This document shows positions 8,736 to 18,504 of a DNA stretch of 64,000 nucleotides, in pieces. The translations under genes were made by a program, and so were the position numbers. The stretch covers positions 248,001 to 312,000 of the forward strand of contig NZ_NPDQ01000002.1 in NCBI RefSeq assembly GCF_002812125.1. The letters run 5' to 3'. The DNA comes from Leptospira brenneri. Lineage in GTDB: Bacteria > Spirochaetota > Leptospiria > Leptospirales > Leptospiraceae. The notes below the pieces were generated by a model. It was given only the letters and a program-made list of their open reading frames with translations, was not told the origin of the DNA and made no database searches. Within the stretch, counting starts at the first letter, position 1. The number at the start of each line of letters is the position of its first letter.

Positions 8736-8769
8736 GATTGGGATTTTTATTTAGTCCCAATCTTTTCTT
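8736..8769 (+). terminator. Rho-independent terminator after the DUF4349 gene
   Basis: Eight-bp stem GATTGGGA with TCCCAATC around an AT loop, followed by TTTTCTT on the plus strand. Confidence 0.75.
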
Positions 8770-8781
8770 GAGATTTGATTC

Positions 8782-9237
8782 TTAAACGGAAACCGGATAA
8801 TTTCGAATCCAGATTTCCGAGGATTGGGGATCATCATAAAAATGTTCCGATTCCTTTCCAAATTTACGTTCATACTCGGTAATTTTGTAGCTATCATGAT
8901 GACAATGAACTGCTGCTACACACTCCACTCCATTTTCTGACGTTAGTTTTAAGTTGTTTGCTTCTTCGAATAGATCCAAATACCCTACCCGCCAATTGTG
9001 CTTGCTCAAAAGTAAAGGAATTATGTCGCGATAAGACTTATGTGCGGAGACGGAGGCTGGATTCAGTCCGTGAAGGTTTACAAAGATTTTGAATTTTGTA
9101 CCGGAGGGAAGGTTCGCAAAAGTATTTTCTAAACCTTGTTTCCAGCTTAGGATTTCTGTTTCTGTGACTGCTCCAGTGATACGAGTTGTAACCAGGTGGT
9201 TCGATTCGTCCCATATTGTGTATTGATCGTGATTCAT
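8782..9237 (-). CDS. Uncharacterised cytoplasmic protein
   Basis: A 151-residue soluble protein without signal peptide or membrane helix. I do not recognise the family. The sequence alternates beta and alpha segments (strand KFKIFVNLHGL, helix AHKSYRDIIPLLLSK, strand WRVGYLDLF, strand VECVAAVHCHHDS), a pattern loosely like STAS or SpoIIAA-like folds, with a His-rich AVHCHHD strand that might be surface or metal-binding. The final segment is acidic and aromatic. It stands alone between the DUF4349 gene and a chemoreceptor on the opposite strand. Confidence 0.65.
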   Translation of the reverse strand: MNHDQYTIWDESNHLVTTRITGAVTETEILSWKQGLENTFANLPSGTKFKIFVNLHGLNPASVSAHKSYRDIIPLLLSKHNWRVGYLDLFEEANNLKLTSENGVECVAAVHCHHDSYKITEYERKFGKESEHFYDDPQSSEIWIRNYPVSV

Positions 9238-9416
9238 ATTTCTTTGACATTAGGACTCATCCTGAAATTAAAAAAAAGGAATTTTAATCAGAATGATTCT
9301 AGCTAGATTGCCAAAAAACCGTAGCTAAGAATCCTTACATTTAAGCCGTAAGATTGCTTCTTAAAAAAATAAAAACATCGGTCACAATCTCTAGAAACAA
9401 AGTTTGGGAAAAATTT

Positions 9417-11411
9417 ATGCAACGTAATTCGATTAAATTCATTTTGTTACTGAGTGGAGCTTCCATTCTTTTTATCATCAGCTGTTTGGTGGGCACAGTC
9501 GCTTACTATTTCGGACAAAAAAAAATCCAAGAAGCTTATATCAGTCAAATGCAAGGGACAGTGGGAATTGTTGGTCAGTCGATTAATGATTTTTTTGTGA
9601 GCCACGTTAATGTGATCAAAACTGTTGCCAATGACCAAAGGACTATTGCCTCTATCAAAACGGGAAAACCAATTGCTCAATCTTATTACAAAGAGCTTAC
9701 CGATCTTTATAAAGTTTACGAAAATATTTATACTCATACTTACGATAATGATCCTCGTGTTGTCTCTGATGCAACAGGGCAGGCTATCGGTTGGAAAATG
9801 AAACCAGAAGATATGGATCCGGCTGAGCTCAAAGCAGGTAAAGAAAAAAGACATTTTATAGGAAAGCCGCTTTTAAATCCTCTTACAAACAATCCAGTGG
9901 CAACCATTACTTACCCTGTGTATGACAATGGAAAGTTAATCGGTAATTCAGGGATTGCTCTTTCGCTCACAGACCTAACTGATTTAGTAATCAATAAAAT
10001 CAAAATAGGTCGAGATGGTTATGTGGTCGTTGCAACGACAGCAGGGGTGTTAATTGCTTTAAAGGATAAATCACAGATATTAAAGTATGATTTGTCTAAA
10101 GATGAAGCTGGTGCCAAAATGGTGGCTTTAAAAACAGGTGAGGTCTTAGAATTTGATTATTTAGAGAAAGAACATCTTGCTGTAAGTTATCAGCTAAAAG
10201 AATGGGGGGTGATCATTCTTGCGGTCCAACCCAAAGAAGAAATCAAAGAGGCACTATTTGATTTGATGATTACAATCATTATTTCTTCAGTAGTGATTGC
10301 TTTAATATCGATTTGGTTTTTATATGTATTACTCAGTAAACGTTTGAATCCATTGGAAGATGTCAGTGGTATTTTCAAAGCGATGGCTGGTGGAGATTTA
10401 ACTTCTACCATCAAAGTAGTTTACGATGATGAAATTGGACGAATGGGACAAGGACTAAATGCCTTCATTGCAAGCTTACGAAAATCATTTGAAGAAATTC
10501 AACGAATTACCTTGGAACTTGCTTCCGCCTCAGAAGAGTTAACTTCTTCTTCCAATAATTTTGCAACTGGTGCCCAGTCGACTGCGGCCTCTTCAGAAGA
10601 AATGTCTGCTACTGTGGAAGAGATGTCTGCAGGAATGGAAAATATCGCAGCCTCCACGGATAGACAGTTTGGAAACTTCACCAACTTTCATTCTAAGATT
10701 CGAGAGTTATCGGAAAGTATTCGTAAGATTGGATCGGAGATCGAGAGCACTTTAAAATTGGCAGAGTCCATTTCAGACCAAGCAAAAAAAGGGGAAGAGT
10801 CCATCCAAGGAATGAGCCAAATGATCGAAAATATCCTTCATTCCTCCGGGGAAATGACTGCCATCATTCAGATCATCAATGAAATTTCAGACCAAACGCA
10901 GTTGTTAGCATTGAATGCTGCGATTGAGGCGGCAAGGGCTGGAGAAGCAGGAAGGGGATTTGCTGTGGTTGCCGATGAGATTTCAAAACTCTCAGAAAAA
11001 ACTGCCTCATCGATTAAGTCGATTGGTACGATGATCACTAAAAACAATCGAGAGTTAGATTCGGGTGCGAATGCCATTCGTTCTTCTGCAGAAATGTTAC
11101 ACAATATCATTCAAAATGTGGAAACAGTTAGTATTGCCATGAATCAATTGTATCAAGTCACTGCCGCTCAAGAATCGATCAAACGAGAAGTAGACCGAGG
11201 TGCAGAACAAATGGGTCTTGATGCTGAATCCATCAAACTATCCACAAGTGAACAAAAAAGAGCCGTGAGAGAAATTTCTGAAGTCATCATTCAAATCAAT
11301 GAACATACGTTAAGTACAGCCTCTGGTTCAGAAGAAATGTCATCTTCGGCACAAAATTTAGCTTCTACAGCGGAAATACTCAGAGGGATTACAGAGCGGT
11401 TTAAGTTATAA
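9417..11411 (+). CDS. Methyl-accepting chemotaxis protein with periplasmic Cache-type sensor
   Basis: A transmembrane chemoreceptor of about 664 residues. Order: first membrane helix near the N-terminus, a periplasmic region of roughly 270 residues resembling a double Cache domain (strands like [18 protein letters not shown]), second membrane helix, HAMP segment ([20 protein letters not shown]), then a long coiled-coil signalling domain. The hairpin tip that contacts CheA/CheW is conserved ([20 protein letters not shown]). The open frame extends up to a TTG at 9354; I chose the ATG at 9417 because it directly precedes the membrane helix. No C-terminal CheR pentapeptide is evident. Ligand unknown. 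Confidence 0.88.
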   Translation: MQRNSIKFILLLSGASILFIISCLVGTVAYYFGQKKIQEAYISQMQGTVGIVGQSINDFFVSHVNVIKTVANDQRTIASIKTGKPIAQSYYKELTDLYKVYENIYTHTYDNDPRVVSDATGQAIGWKMKPEDMDPAELKAGKEKRHFIGKPLLNPLTNNPVATITYPVYDNGKLIGNSGIALSLTDLTDLVINKIKIGRDGYVVVATTAGVLIALKDKSQILKYDLSKDEAGAKMVALKTGEVLEFDYLEKEHLAVSYQLKEWGVIILAVQPKEEIKEALFDLMITIIISSVVIALISIWFLYVLLSKRLNPLEDVSGIFKAMAGGDLTSTIKVVYDDEIGRMGQGLNAFIASLRKSFEEIQRITLELASASEELTSSSNNFATGAQSTAASSEEMSATVEEMSAGMENIAASTDRQFGNFTNFHSKIRELSESIRKIGSEIESTLKLAESISDQAKKGEESIQGMSQMIENILHSSGEMTAIIQIINEISDQTQLLALNAAIEAARAGEAGRGFAVVADEISKLSEKTASSIKSIGTMITKNNRELDSGANAIRSSAEMLHNIIQNVETVSIAMNQLYQVTAAQESIKREVDRGAEQMGLDAESIKLSTSEQKRAVREISEVIIQINEHTLSTASGSEEMSSSAQNLASTAEILRGITERFKL

Positions 11412-11429
11412 AATATATTTTATTAAGAT

Positions 11430-11588
11430 CTATTTGGGATCAATTTTGACTGTATTTACAATCGATTTGATCCCAATTAATATTGGTTCAAAGTTGTCGT
11501 AGGCAAAACCGGTTCCTATAAAATAAAAAATTTCTTTTTGTGAGAAAATCCAGGCCGCTGAAGTTACTTTGATTTCATTTTTGTAGAC
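11430..11588 (-). pseudogene. Decayed C-terminal fragment of a paralogue of the 39636-40055 gene
   Basis: On the minus strand, read to the TAG at 11430, 52 codons encode a sequence closely matching the end of the protein at 39636-40055: here AAWIFSQKEIFYFIGTGFAY then DNFEPIL, there SAIWVFPMKDFFYLIGSGMV then DNFEPIL. There is no start codon, and the fragment overlaps the last codons of the WG-repeat gene in another frame. It also contains an inverted repeat (11434-11443 with 11467-11476). I interpret it as the remnant left when the WG gene, or a rearrangement bringing it here, replaced the 5' part. Confidence 0.7.
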
Positions 11589-12690
11589 AATCTCTTACAT
11601 TAATAATACCCCATTTCCCGTTCAAAGAATAGCTAATGATTCCATCATGATAGGAATTCAGGTCTTCAAAAATAGGAGGAACTAACCATTCCGCATTTGT
11701 ATTGATAAATCCTTTTTTTCCATTTTCTTTGACCACTGCCATACCATTGGAAAAAGACTGAATTGAACTAAATTTGGGTTCTAATAGATATTTGCCCTGT
11801 TTGTTAATGATTCCGTATTGATTGTTGATTTCAACAACAGCATAACCTTCTTCAAAGTCGTATTCTGAATCGTAAATTGGTTCGATGATTACCTTCCCTG
11901 TTTGGTCAAGAAAACCCCATTTTTGATTGAGTTTAAATCGAACCAACCCTTCATGAAAGAGGCTAAGATAATCATAATTAGGTGGAATGATGACTTTGAA
12001 ATTATAGTCCATCATCCCCGTCTTTTCATAACGTTGGAAAGTGACAGCTCCTTCATAATAAGTATTTTTGATTTCATATTCATCATGAACAAAAATCTTT
12101 TCTATACCTTTGTTGTTGACGAGGCCTTGGTGTTCGTCTCGTTTGAAAATGGCCCAATCTTCATATAATGGACTTAAATAATCATACTTAGGTGATATTA
12201 TGAATTTTCCTTTGGTATCTATGATTCCAAATTTTCCTGCTTGTTTGACCAGTGCTGATCCATTGCGAAAGAGAAAAGCATCTTCAAAATAAAGATCACC
12301 GAGTAGGTTTCCTTTTTTATCTATATAACCTTTTGGATCTCTTCTATCTTCTCCATCTCGATAGACGGCATATCCATCAACAAAGTCACTAACAAATGAA
12401 AATTGAAATATAAATACTGTTTTATCATTCGTATCAATAAATCCAAATTTTCCGTTTTTCTTTGCTCGAATCCAATTTTCAGAAACCTGAGATAGATGTT
12501 CATAATTAGGAAAGTGAATTTTAATTTTAGGTTCTCTTATTCCTACATAGGAATAAGTTTTGTTTTCGCCTTCAATGGAAGTGAGTACGAAATTAAAATC
12601 ACAACCGTGGAAGGTTGGTTTTTCTTTTTTTGGTAATGTAGTGCAAGAGAGAAGAGTCGTAAATACAATCAGGAAGGTACTTTGTTTCAT
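11575..12690 (-). CDS. WG-repeat lipoprotein
   Basis: A 371-residue secreted protein made of repeated WG/KWGF-type units: about ten copies of a motif such as KNGKFGFIDTNDK, KFGIIDTKGKFII, KWGFLDQTGKVII and QYGIINKQGKYLL, spaced about 35-45 residues apart. The N-terminal signal peptide ends LLSC, so it is probably lipid-anchored. WG repeats form beta-rich folds of unknown function, perhaps binding proteins or ligands at the surface. The ATG at 12690 starts the signal peptide; the upstream ATGs add only four residues. Immediately downstream is a decayed fragment of another gene. Confidence 0.85.
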   Translation of the reverse strand: MKQSTFLIVFTTLLSCTTLPKKEKPTFHGCDFNFVLTSIEGENKTYSYVGIREPKIKIHFPNYEHLSQVSENWIRAKKNGKFGFIDTNDKTVFIFQFSFVSDFVDGYAVYRDGEDRRDPKGYIDKKGNLLGDLYFEDAFLFRNGSALVKQAGKFGIIDTKGKFIISPKYDYLSPLYEDWAIFKRDEHQGLVNNKGIEKIFVHDEYEIKNTYYEGAVTFQRYEKTGMMDYNFKVIIPPNYDYLSLFHEGLVRFKLNQKWGFLDQTGKVIIEPIYDSEYDFEEGYAVVEINNQYGIINKQGKYLLEPKFSSIQSFSNGMAVVKENGKKGFINTNAEWLVPPIFEDLNSYHDGIISYSLNGKWGIINVRDCLQK

Positions 12691-12809
12691 AGAAACCATC
12701 ATAAATACAAAGTTAGTTTATGATTTCCGAATCGAAAAGGAATATTTAAACAACTGAAGGTATCCTCTTTGATGTAACTTTGTTTAAATCTTTGTTATAC
12801 GAGAGACCC

Positions 12810-12876
12810 ACGCCCCGGATCGTAGCGGAAATCCTTTGTGAAACAAAGATTGCAGCGTAGAGCCGGAAAAGGCGCC
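12810..12876 (+). repeat. Dispersed foldable element, copy A (short form)
   Basis: Member of the family described in the findings: an ACGCCCCGGAT opening, AGCGGAAATCCTTTG arm, CAAAGATTG return arm, AGAGCCGG and a closing GGCGCCC. The arms pair to form a hairpin with a conserved internal loop. It lies 78 bp before the ggt start, in the sense direction. Confidence 0.75.
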
Positions 12877-12953
12877 CAGAGATCTACAAAAAATGGTTCG
12901 ACAGGGGATTAGAAGTTGTCACCATTTTTCACTATTGGTTCTTCCGAGGGTGT

Positions 12954-14816
12954 ATGTCTAATTTCCTTAAGAGTTTCATTTATTTATTTTTCTTCTTTTG
13001 TTTGGTTCAATGTTTGGGAAGTCGACGCCCAATTGTTCCTTCTTATGTAGATCCACAAGGAAGTTTACGTGATGCTGCTGTTGGGAAAAAGTTTATGGTC
13101 TCCACAGGGAATCCATTGGCTACAAAGGCTGCGATCCAGGTTTTGGAAAATGGAGGGAATGCCATTGATGCAGCCGTAGCAGCCTTGCTTGTGTTAAATG
13201 TAACAAATGGAGAAGCTGCTAGTTTTCCTTCTGTGGCTCCAACGTTAATCTACGATAAAAAATCAGGACAAATCAAAAGTTATATAGGTGCGGGAACTGC
13301 TCCCAAAAAAGCAAACATCGAATGGTTTAAAGAAAAAGGTTACGATGTGATGCCTAAAAATTCTATACTATCACAATTATTACCGGCCTCACCCGATGTT
13401 ATCGTGAGACTCTTACAAGAGCATGGAACAAAATCTTTTTCTGAACTAGTGGCACCGGCAATCGCGATCGCCGAGGAAGGGTTTCCTGCAAATCGAATTC
13501 TTGTAAAAAACTTAGATTTACCATTGTACAAACGTTTGGGTTTCACGATCATCATGCCTTACAATTCAGAAGTGTATCTGGAAAAAAAATGGTGGTATGG
13601 GATTCGGGAAGGGGAACTGACGAAAAGACTAGATCTTGCAAAAACTTGGAAGTCTATGGCAACTGAGGAAAAAGAAAGTTTAAAAACGGGAAAAACCAGA
13701 GAACAAGCGTTAGAATCTGTAAGAGATTATTTTTATAAGGGAGCAATTGCTGACTCAATTGTAAAACTTCATACCGACAAAGGTGGACTCTTTACTAAAG
13801 AGGATTTAGAAAATTATTCAGGTGGATGGGAAGAGCCAGTTTCTGGTCAGTTCGGAGAATATCAGATTTTATCAAACCAAACTTGGACACAAGGACCTAT
13901 AGTACCAATGGTATTACAGATATTAGATGGTATCGATTTAAAATCGATGGGTCATAATTCTCCAGAGTACATTCACACTGTATCACAGGCCATTGAACTT
14001 GCCATTGCCGATAGAGAAAGGTATTTTGGAGATCCAAAATTTGTGGATGTCCCTCTTGATGGTTTATTATCAAAAAAATATGCAGGACTTCGTCGAAAAC
14101 TGATTCAAAAAGAGGCTTTTGGAGAAACTCCTCCGAGTGGAGATCCTTGGTCATTTTCTTCTAGAAAAAAACCATCTTCACAAAATTCACCTAACGAGGT
14201 AAAGGAGAAGGAGATCAGCGAAATCAAATACGGTAAGGATACTACTTATTTGACTATAGTGGACCCAGAAGGAAATGCCATATCTCTCACTCCGAGTGAT
14301 TTTCCACAATCACCTATGGTTCCTGGAACGGGACTTACTTTAGGAATTCGAATGACTCAGTTTCGTTTGGATCCCAATCATCCTTCGGCTCTAGCCCCTG
14401 GTAAAAGACCAAGGATCACTCCCAATCCAGGAATGGTTTTAAAAAATGGAAAGTTATGGATGAGTTTTGGAACACCGGGCGGTGATGTACAAAGCCAAGC
14501 AATGATCCAATTTTTTTTGAATGTTGTAGTTTTTGGAATGGATCCGCAAAAAGCAGTGGAAGCACCTAGGTTTCGTTCGGTGAATTGGCCAGATAGTTTT
14601 TCACCCCATGTTTATCGTCCTGGTGGGATTGAACTGGAAGAGGGTTTGTATCAACTGACTTCTGATTCCCTCACCAAAAAGGGATACAAGGTATATAAAA
14701 AGGCAAACTTAGATAATGATTTGGGATCTGTTTGCGCTGTCATCAAGGATGAAACAAATAAACAACTGATAGGTGTTGCTGATCCTAGAGAAGAATCTTG
14801 GGCAGAGGGAAAATAA
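12954..14816 (+). CDS. ggt: Gamma-glutamyltransferase
   Basis: Cleaves or transfers the gamma-glutamyl group of glutathione and related compounds, outside the cytoplasm. It is a 620-residue Ntn-hydrolase precursor that should self-cleave before the catalytic Thr of KDTTYLTIVDPEGNAISLT (Thr near residue 430), giving large and small subunits. The early motif NPLATKAAIQVLENGGNAID and the late GTPGGDVQSQ are family signatures. The N-terminus is a lipoprotein signal (CLVQC), so the enzyme is probably membrane-anchored. It lies 9 bp before creB on the same strand, so the two may be co-transcribed. Copy A of the dispersed element lies in its leader. Confidence 0.93.
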   Translation: MSNFLKSFIYLFFFFCLVQCLGSRRPIVPSYVDPQGSLRDAAVGKKFMVSTGNPLATKAAIQVLENGGNAIDAAVAALLVLNVTNGEAASFPSVAPTLIYDKKSGQIKSYIGAGTAPKKANIEWFKEKGYDVMPKNSILSQLLPASPDVIVRLLQEHGTKSFSELVAPAIAIAEEGFPANRILVKNLDLPLYKRLGFTIIMPYNSEVYLEKKWWYGIREGELTKRLDLAKTWKSMATEEKESLKTGKTREQALESVRDYFYKGAIADSIVKLHTDKGGLFTKEDLENYSGGWEEPVSGQFGEYQILSNQTWTQGPIVPMVLQILDGIDLKSMGHNSPEYIHTVSQAIELAIADRERYFGDPKFVDVPLDGLLSKKYAGLRRKLIQKEAFGETPPSGDPWSFSSRKKPSSQNSPNEVKEKEISEIKYGKDTTYLTIVDPEGNAISLTPSDFPQSPMVPGTGLTLGIRMTQFRLDPNHPSALAPGKRPRITPNPGMVLKNGKLWMSFGTPGGDVQSQAMIQFFLNVVVFGMDPQKAVEAPRFRSVNWPDSFSPHVYRPGGIELEEGLYQLTSDSLTKKGYKVYKKANLDNDLGSVCAVIKDETNKQLIGVADPREESWAEGK

Positions 14817-14825
14817 AACATTCCA

Positions 14826-15494
14826 ATGACCAAAATACTTCTCATCGAAGATGAACCTGGAATCCAAGAAACCATTCAAATTTCTTTAGAGTCGGAAGGA
14901 TTTTCTATTTCCATCGCTTCCACCGGAAAAGAAGGCATCCAAAAAGTAACGAATGAAATTTCTTTAATCATTCTTGATATTGGTTTACCGGACCAAAACG
15001 GATTTGAAGTTTTAAAAGAGATTCGAAAACAATTCCAAACTCCTGTTATTTTTTTAACTGCAAGAAATACTGAGATAGATAAAATTCTTGGATTGGAAAT
15101 TGGTGCTGATGATTATATTGTAAAACCCTTTAGTCCCAGAGAACTTTTGGCAAGAATTCGTGCGATTTTGCGGCGGACTACCCAAATACAAAATCTAGAA
15201 GAGCATAAACTTAGAATTTCATTGGACAAAAAGTTGGTATATTGTCAAGGGCAGACATTGAATTTTTCTCCTTACGAATATAAAACAATGGAGTTGTTTT
15301 TTAAGTGGCCAGGTCGTATCTTTACTCGCGAAGAAATTATGGACAATGTTTGGACAGAACCAGAAGATAGTTTCGACCGCGCCGTGGATACAGTTATCAA
15401 AAACATCCGTGCCAGGTTCAAAGAAATTGATCCAGACTTTGACCCGATTGAAACAAGAAGGGGACAAGGTTATGGACTAAAGGAAAAAATATGA
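14826..15494 (+). CDS. creB: CreB-type response regulator
   Basis: A 222-residue OmpR-family regulator: receiver domain with phospho-acceptor Asp51 (LIILDIGLPD), conserved FLTAR and GADDYIVKPFSPREL, then a winged-helix DNA-binding domain (GRIFTREEIMDNVW...FDRAVDTVIKNIRARF). CreB identity rests on overall likeness to E. coli CreB, including the terminal RRGQGYGL, and on the order creB-creC-creD. Its stop overlaps the creC start as ATGA. In enterobacteria CreB activates genes carrying paired TTCAC tags; a similar pair is found before creD here. Confidence 0.85.
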   Translation: MTKILLIEDEPGIQETIQISLESEGFSISIASTGKEGIQKVTNEISLIILDIGLPDQNGFEVLKEIRKQFQTPVIFLTARNTEIDKILGLEIGADDYIVKPFSPRELLARIRAILRRTTQIQNLEEHKLRISLDKKLVYCQGQTLNFSPYEYKTMELFFKWPGRIFTREEIMDNVWTEPEDSFDRAVDTVIKNIRARFKEIDPDFDPIETRRGQGYGLKEKI

Positions 15495-16938
15495 ACCTTT
15501 GGATTCGTATCATCGTTAGTTTTTTTTTATCTTAAGTATTGGTTTTTATTATTTAATCGATAAAACAGAAGAATCCATCCGACCTCGTTATATGGAAACA
15601 GTCGAGGAATCATTGAATGATACTGCCCATATCTTATCTGCGATTGTAGAAGAAAGGTTAGAAAAATACCCAAACGAATTTAGAAACTTAAGTTCATCTC
15701 TCCACTCTTTGTTTTCTCCTGTTTTTAAAAACATAAACAATCGGTCTTTTCAAGCAAAAATCTATTCTCTTTTGAAAACCAATGCTGACATTCAAGTTTA
15801 TATTACTGATGCAAAAGGAATTGTCATTTTTGATTCAGAAGTTTACAGAGAAGGACTCGACTATTCAAAGTTTAACGATGTGTATTTGACTCTCCAGGAA
15901 AAATACGGAGCTAGGTCAAGTAAACTGATTGATACAGAAGGGGAAGGAGCCCTCTTTGTTGCCTCACCCATCCATTACAAAAATCAAATCGTTGGTGTTC
16001 TTACCGTCATCAAACCAAAAACAGGTGTGATTCCCTTTATTGAAGAGGCAAAACGAAAGTTCTGGCGAATTTCTCTTCTCGTTGCTTCTGCCATTGCTAT
16101 TTTATTTAGTTTGTTAGCTTATTTAAGTTTTCGTCCTATTATACGACTTTCGAAGTATGTGAGTTCGCTACGTAAAAAAGAAAAGATTGTATTTCCCAAA
16201 ATTCGCATTCGAGAATTAAACGAACTTGGGAAAGAGGTGGATTTACTCGTCGAAGAGATTGAAGGAAAAAAATACATCGAGTCGTATGTACAAAACTTAA
16301 CACATGAAATCAAAAGTCCACTTTCCTCTATTTTGGCCTCAGTGGAACTCCTCCAATCTCATCCGAATGAATCCGATCGTCTCACAAAAAATATCCACGA
16401 GGAGGCCAAACGAATTCAAAAACTCATAGAACAAATGTTAGAGCTGACGTCGCTTGAGGGGAAAAAATCCATCTCTATGGATGACGAAGTTTCTTTATTT
16501 GTTTTGGTCAGTGAAGTGATCCAAAACTTCCAATCGGAACTAGAGTGGAAATCCATTCAAGTGGTCATTGATTGTGAAGATAAAATGTTGGAGATAAAGG
16601 GAAACCGAAATTATTTGTTTTTGGCTATTGAAAATCTAATCAGAAACTCGGTCGACTTTGCCAATGAAAAAGATACAATCACAATCAAAATTTGGGAAGG
16701 GTCTGATCAATCTCTAAATCTTTCTGTAATGGACGAAGGCCATTTGATTCCAGAATTTGCTCTCACTCGAGTGACTGAAAAATTCTATTCTCTTCCAAGG
16801 CCAGATAACAACCGTAAGAGTTCTGGTTTGGGTCTTAGCATTGTCAGTCAAATTGTAGACCTTCATGGTGGGCATCTGGAGATTCAGAACCGTTCTCCTA
16901 GAGGTGTAAAGGTTTCACTTTTTTTTCCAAAAACCTAG
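15491..16938 (+). CDS. creC: CreC-type sensor histidine kinase, frameshifted near the start
   Basis: Sensor kinase partner of CreB. The ATG at 15491 overlaps the creB stop (ATGA) and starts MNLWIRIIVS, but the frame ends at a TAA 14 codons on. After a run of nine T (15520-15528) a second frame continues FFFILSIGFYYLIDKTEESI and stays open to 16938. One extra T would join them and restore the first membrane helix. The rest is complete: periplasmic domain, second helix (about 16090-16140), HAMP-like segment, His in THEIKSPLSS (codon at 16303), and an ATPase domain ending SSGLGLSIVSQIV. Without the join, translation could begin at the ATG at 15592, losing helix one. Confidence 0.8.
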
Positions 16939-16941
16939 ATC

Positions 16942-16957
16942 CTCACAGAACCCTCAC
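16942..16957 (+). promoter_or_regulatory. Cre-tag-like direct repeat CTCAC-N6-CTCAC before creD
   Basis: Two copies of CTCAC spaced exactly 11 bp apart, 56 bp before the creD start and just after the creC stop. E. coli CreB binds TTCAC-N6-TTCAC; this differs only in the first base of each half. Match by eye, so chance is possible in 64 kb, but the position is what CreB control predicts. Confidence 0.5.
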
Positions 16958-17012
16958 ATTTCGAACATAAAAAACTCACGAAGAAATTCTATCCTAAGAA
17001 TAGGAGATTTTT

Positions 17013-18341
17013 ATGAGTAAATTACAAACATCTGTAAACCTTCGTTTGGCCATTCTTGGCGGGATGGTTTTATTATTTATCATCCCTCTCGTGATGGTTG
17101 GTTCATTAATTGAGGAAAGAAGTGCATCAAGAAACCAAGCGGTGGCGGAAGTCGGAGAAAAATGGGGATCAAACCAAACTCTAGTGGGACCCATTCTAAT
17201 GATTCCTTATAATGTTAGGACTCCCAAATCCGGTTCTACCAAGGAAAAAGACAAATGGGACTATGTGACCGATTATGCCTATTTTTTACCAGATGAACTT
17301 GATTCTGTAGTAGATATGAAAACAGAACTTCGTAAACGAAGTATTTATGAAATTCCATTATACACAAGTAAGGTGAAGATTGTTGGAAAATTTTCACCGA
17401 TCCTCTCATCAGATTTTCCTTTAGATACAACCTATATTTATTGGGATGATGCTCGAGTTCTTGTTTCTGTTTCGGATTTGAAGGGACTTGGCGGAGAAAT
17501 GAAATTGTCTTGGGCCGGAAAAGACAAAAAGTTTTTACCGGGAACTAAGTCACCTTCCTTTCATTCTGGACTCAATGCTCCCGTTCTGATTACGGAAGCC
17601 ACTAATTCTATACCGTTTGAAATCCAACTAGAAGTTAAAGGATCTGAATCTTTTTCCGTGATTCCCATTGGTAAAAAATCCAAACTAGCGATGAGTTCTG
17701 ATTGGAAAGATCCATCCTTTAATGGAAATCTTTTGCCAAAAGACAGATCAATTGATGATACCGGTTTTTCTGCTGTTTGGGAGTCTTCCTACTTTGCTAG
17801 ATCTTATCCACAAGTGATTCATTCGATGGATACCTTGATTCTTGATACCATTATGAATTCAGGATATGGAGTGAGTCTTGTGATTCCGGTGGACCACTAT
17901 CTAAAAATGGAAAGGTCCGTGAAGTATGGGCTTCTTTTTATTGTCACAAGTTTTGCTTTGTTTTTTTTAATGGAGGTGTTTGGTGGAGTATTGTTACACC
18001 CCATCCAATACGTTCTGATTGGCAGTGCTATGGTTTTGTTTTATGTTCTCAATTTATCTTTTTCAGAACATTTTGGATTTTTACCTGCCTACATTTTGTC
18101 TACTTTGGCAGTGACTGCGTTAATAGGATATTATGCGATCAGTGTTTTGAAAAATAAAAAGAAAGGAATCATCACCGGTTCTTATTATCTTGGATTGTAT
18201 TCTTTCCTTTATGTGATCTTAGCTTCTGAAGAACAAGCCTTACTTCTTGGATCTCTGGCTCTCTTTATGGTTCTTGCCGCAGTCATGCATTTCACTCGGA
18301 AAGTAGACTGGTATCAGTTTGGATCCAAAAAGGAAGGTTAA
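17013..18341 (+). CDS. creD: CreD-family inner-membrane protein
   Basis: A 442-residue inner-membrane protein: one N-terminal helix, a periplasmic domain of about 250 residues, then a block of about five or six helices. The CreD signatures are present: SLIEERSASRNQAVAEVGEKWG near the N-terminus (20-residue core EERSASRNQAVAEVGEKWG), a periplasmic FSVIPIGKKSKLAMSSDW region and GVSLVIPVDHYLKMERSVKY (20 residues) before the helix block. CreD helps cell-envelope integrity in enterobacteria and is the main CreBC target. It follows creC by 74 bp, with the tag-like repeat in between. The family assignment is secure; the physiological role is transferred from distant relatives. Confidence 0.88.
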   Translation: MSKLQTSVNLRLAILGGMVLLFIIPLVMVGSLIEERSASRNQAVAEVGEKWGSNQTLVGPILMIPYNVRTPKSGSTKEKDKWDYVTDYAYFLPDELDSVVDMKTELRKRSIYEIPLYTSKVKIVGKFSPILSSDFPLDTTYIYWDDARVLVSVSDLKGLGGEMKLSWAGKDKKFLPGTKSPSFHSGLNAPVLITEATNSIPFEIQLEVKGSESFSVIPIGKKSKLAMSSDWKDPSFNGNLLPKDRSIDDTGFSAVWESSYFARSYPQVIHSMDTLILDTIMNSGYGVSLVIPVDHYLKMERSVKYGLLFIVTSFALFFLMEVFGGVLLHPIQYVLIGSAMVLFYVLNLSFSEHFGFLPAYILSTLAVTALIGYYAISVLKNKKKGIITGSYYLGLYSFLYVILASEEQALLLGSLALFMVLAAVMHFTRKVDWYQFGSKKEG

Positions 18342-18418
18342 GGAAAGGCAGGAAAAAAGGTTTTTTCTTTTTGGGAGATCCAAACGGAGAATTTAGAAAC
18401 CAAAAACAAAATAGAAAT

Positions 18419-18454
18419 AAAAAAACCTAACAGGGATAGAATCTCTGTTAGGTT
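18419..18454 (-). terminator. Terminator of the TRL-like lipoprotein operon
   Basis: Perfect 10-bp stem (18424-18433 with 18445-18454), 11-base loop, and an A-run on the plus strand that becomes the U-run on the minus strand. It follows the last TRL-like gene. Confidence 0.8.
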
Positions 18455-18504
18455 CCTAATTACAGAAGCCTTAAGCTCTTGTGAATTATGTTAGAAGAAA
18501 AGAA

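Noticed and set aside
11434..11476. Terminator after the chemoreceptor gene
   Set aside because: The 10-bp inverted repeat has a 23-base loop and no T-run, and lies within the decayed gene fragment; left unassigned.
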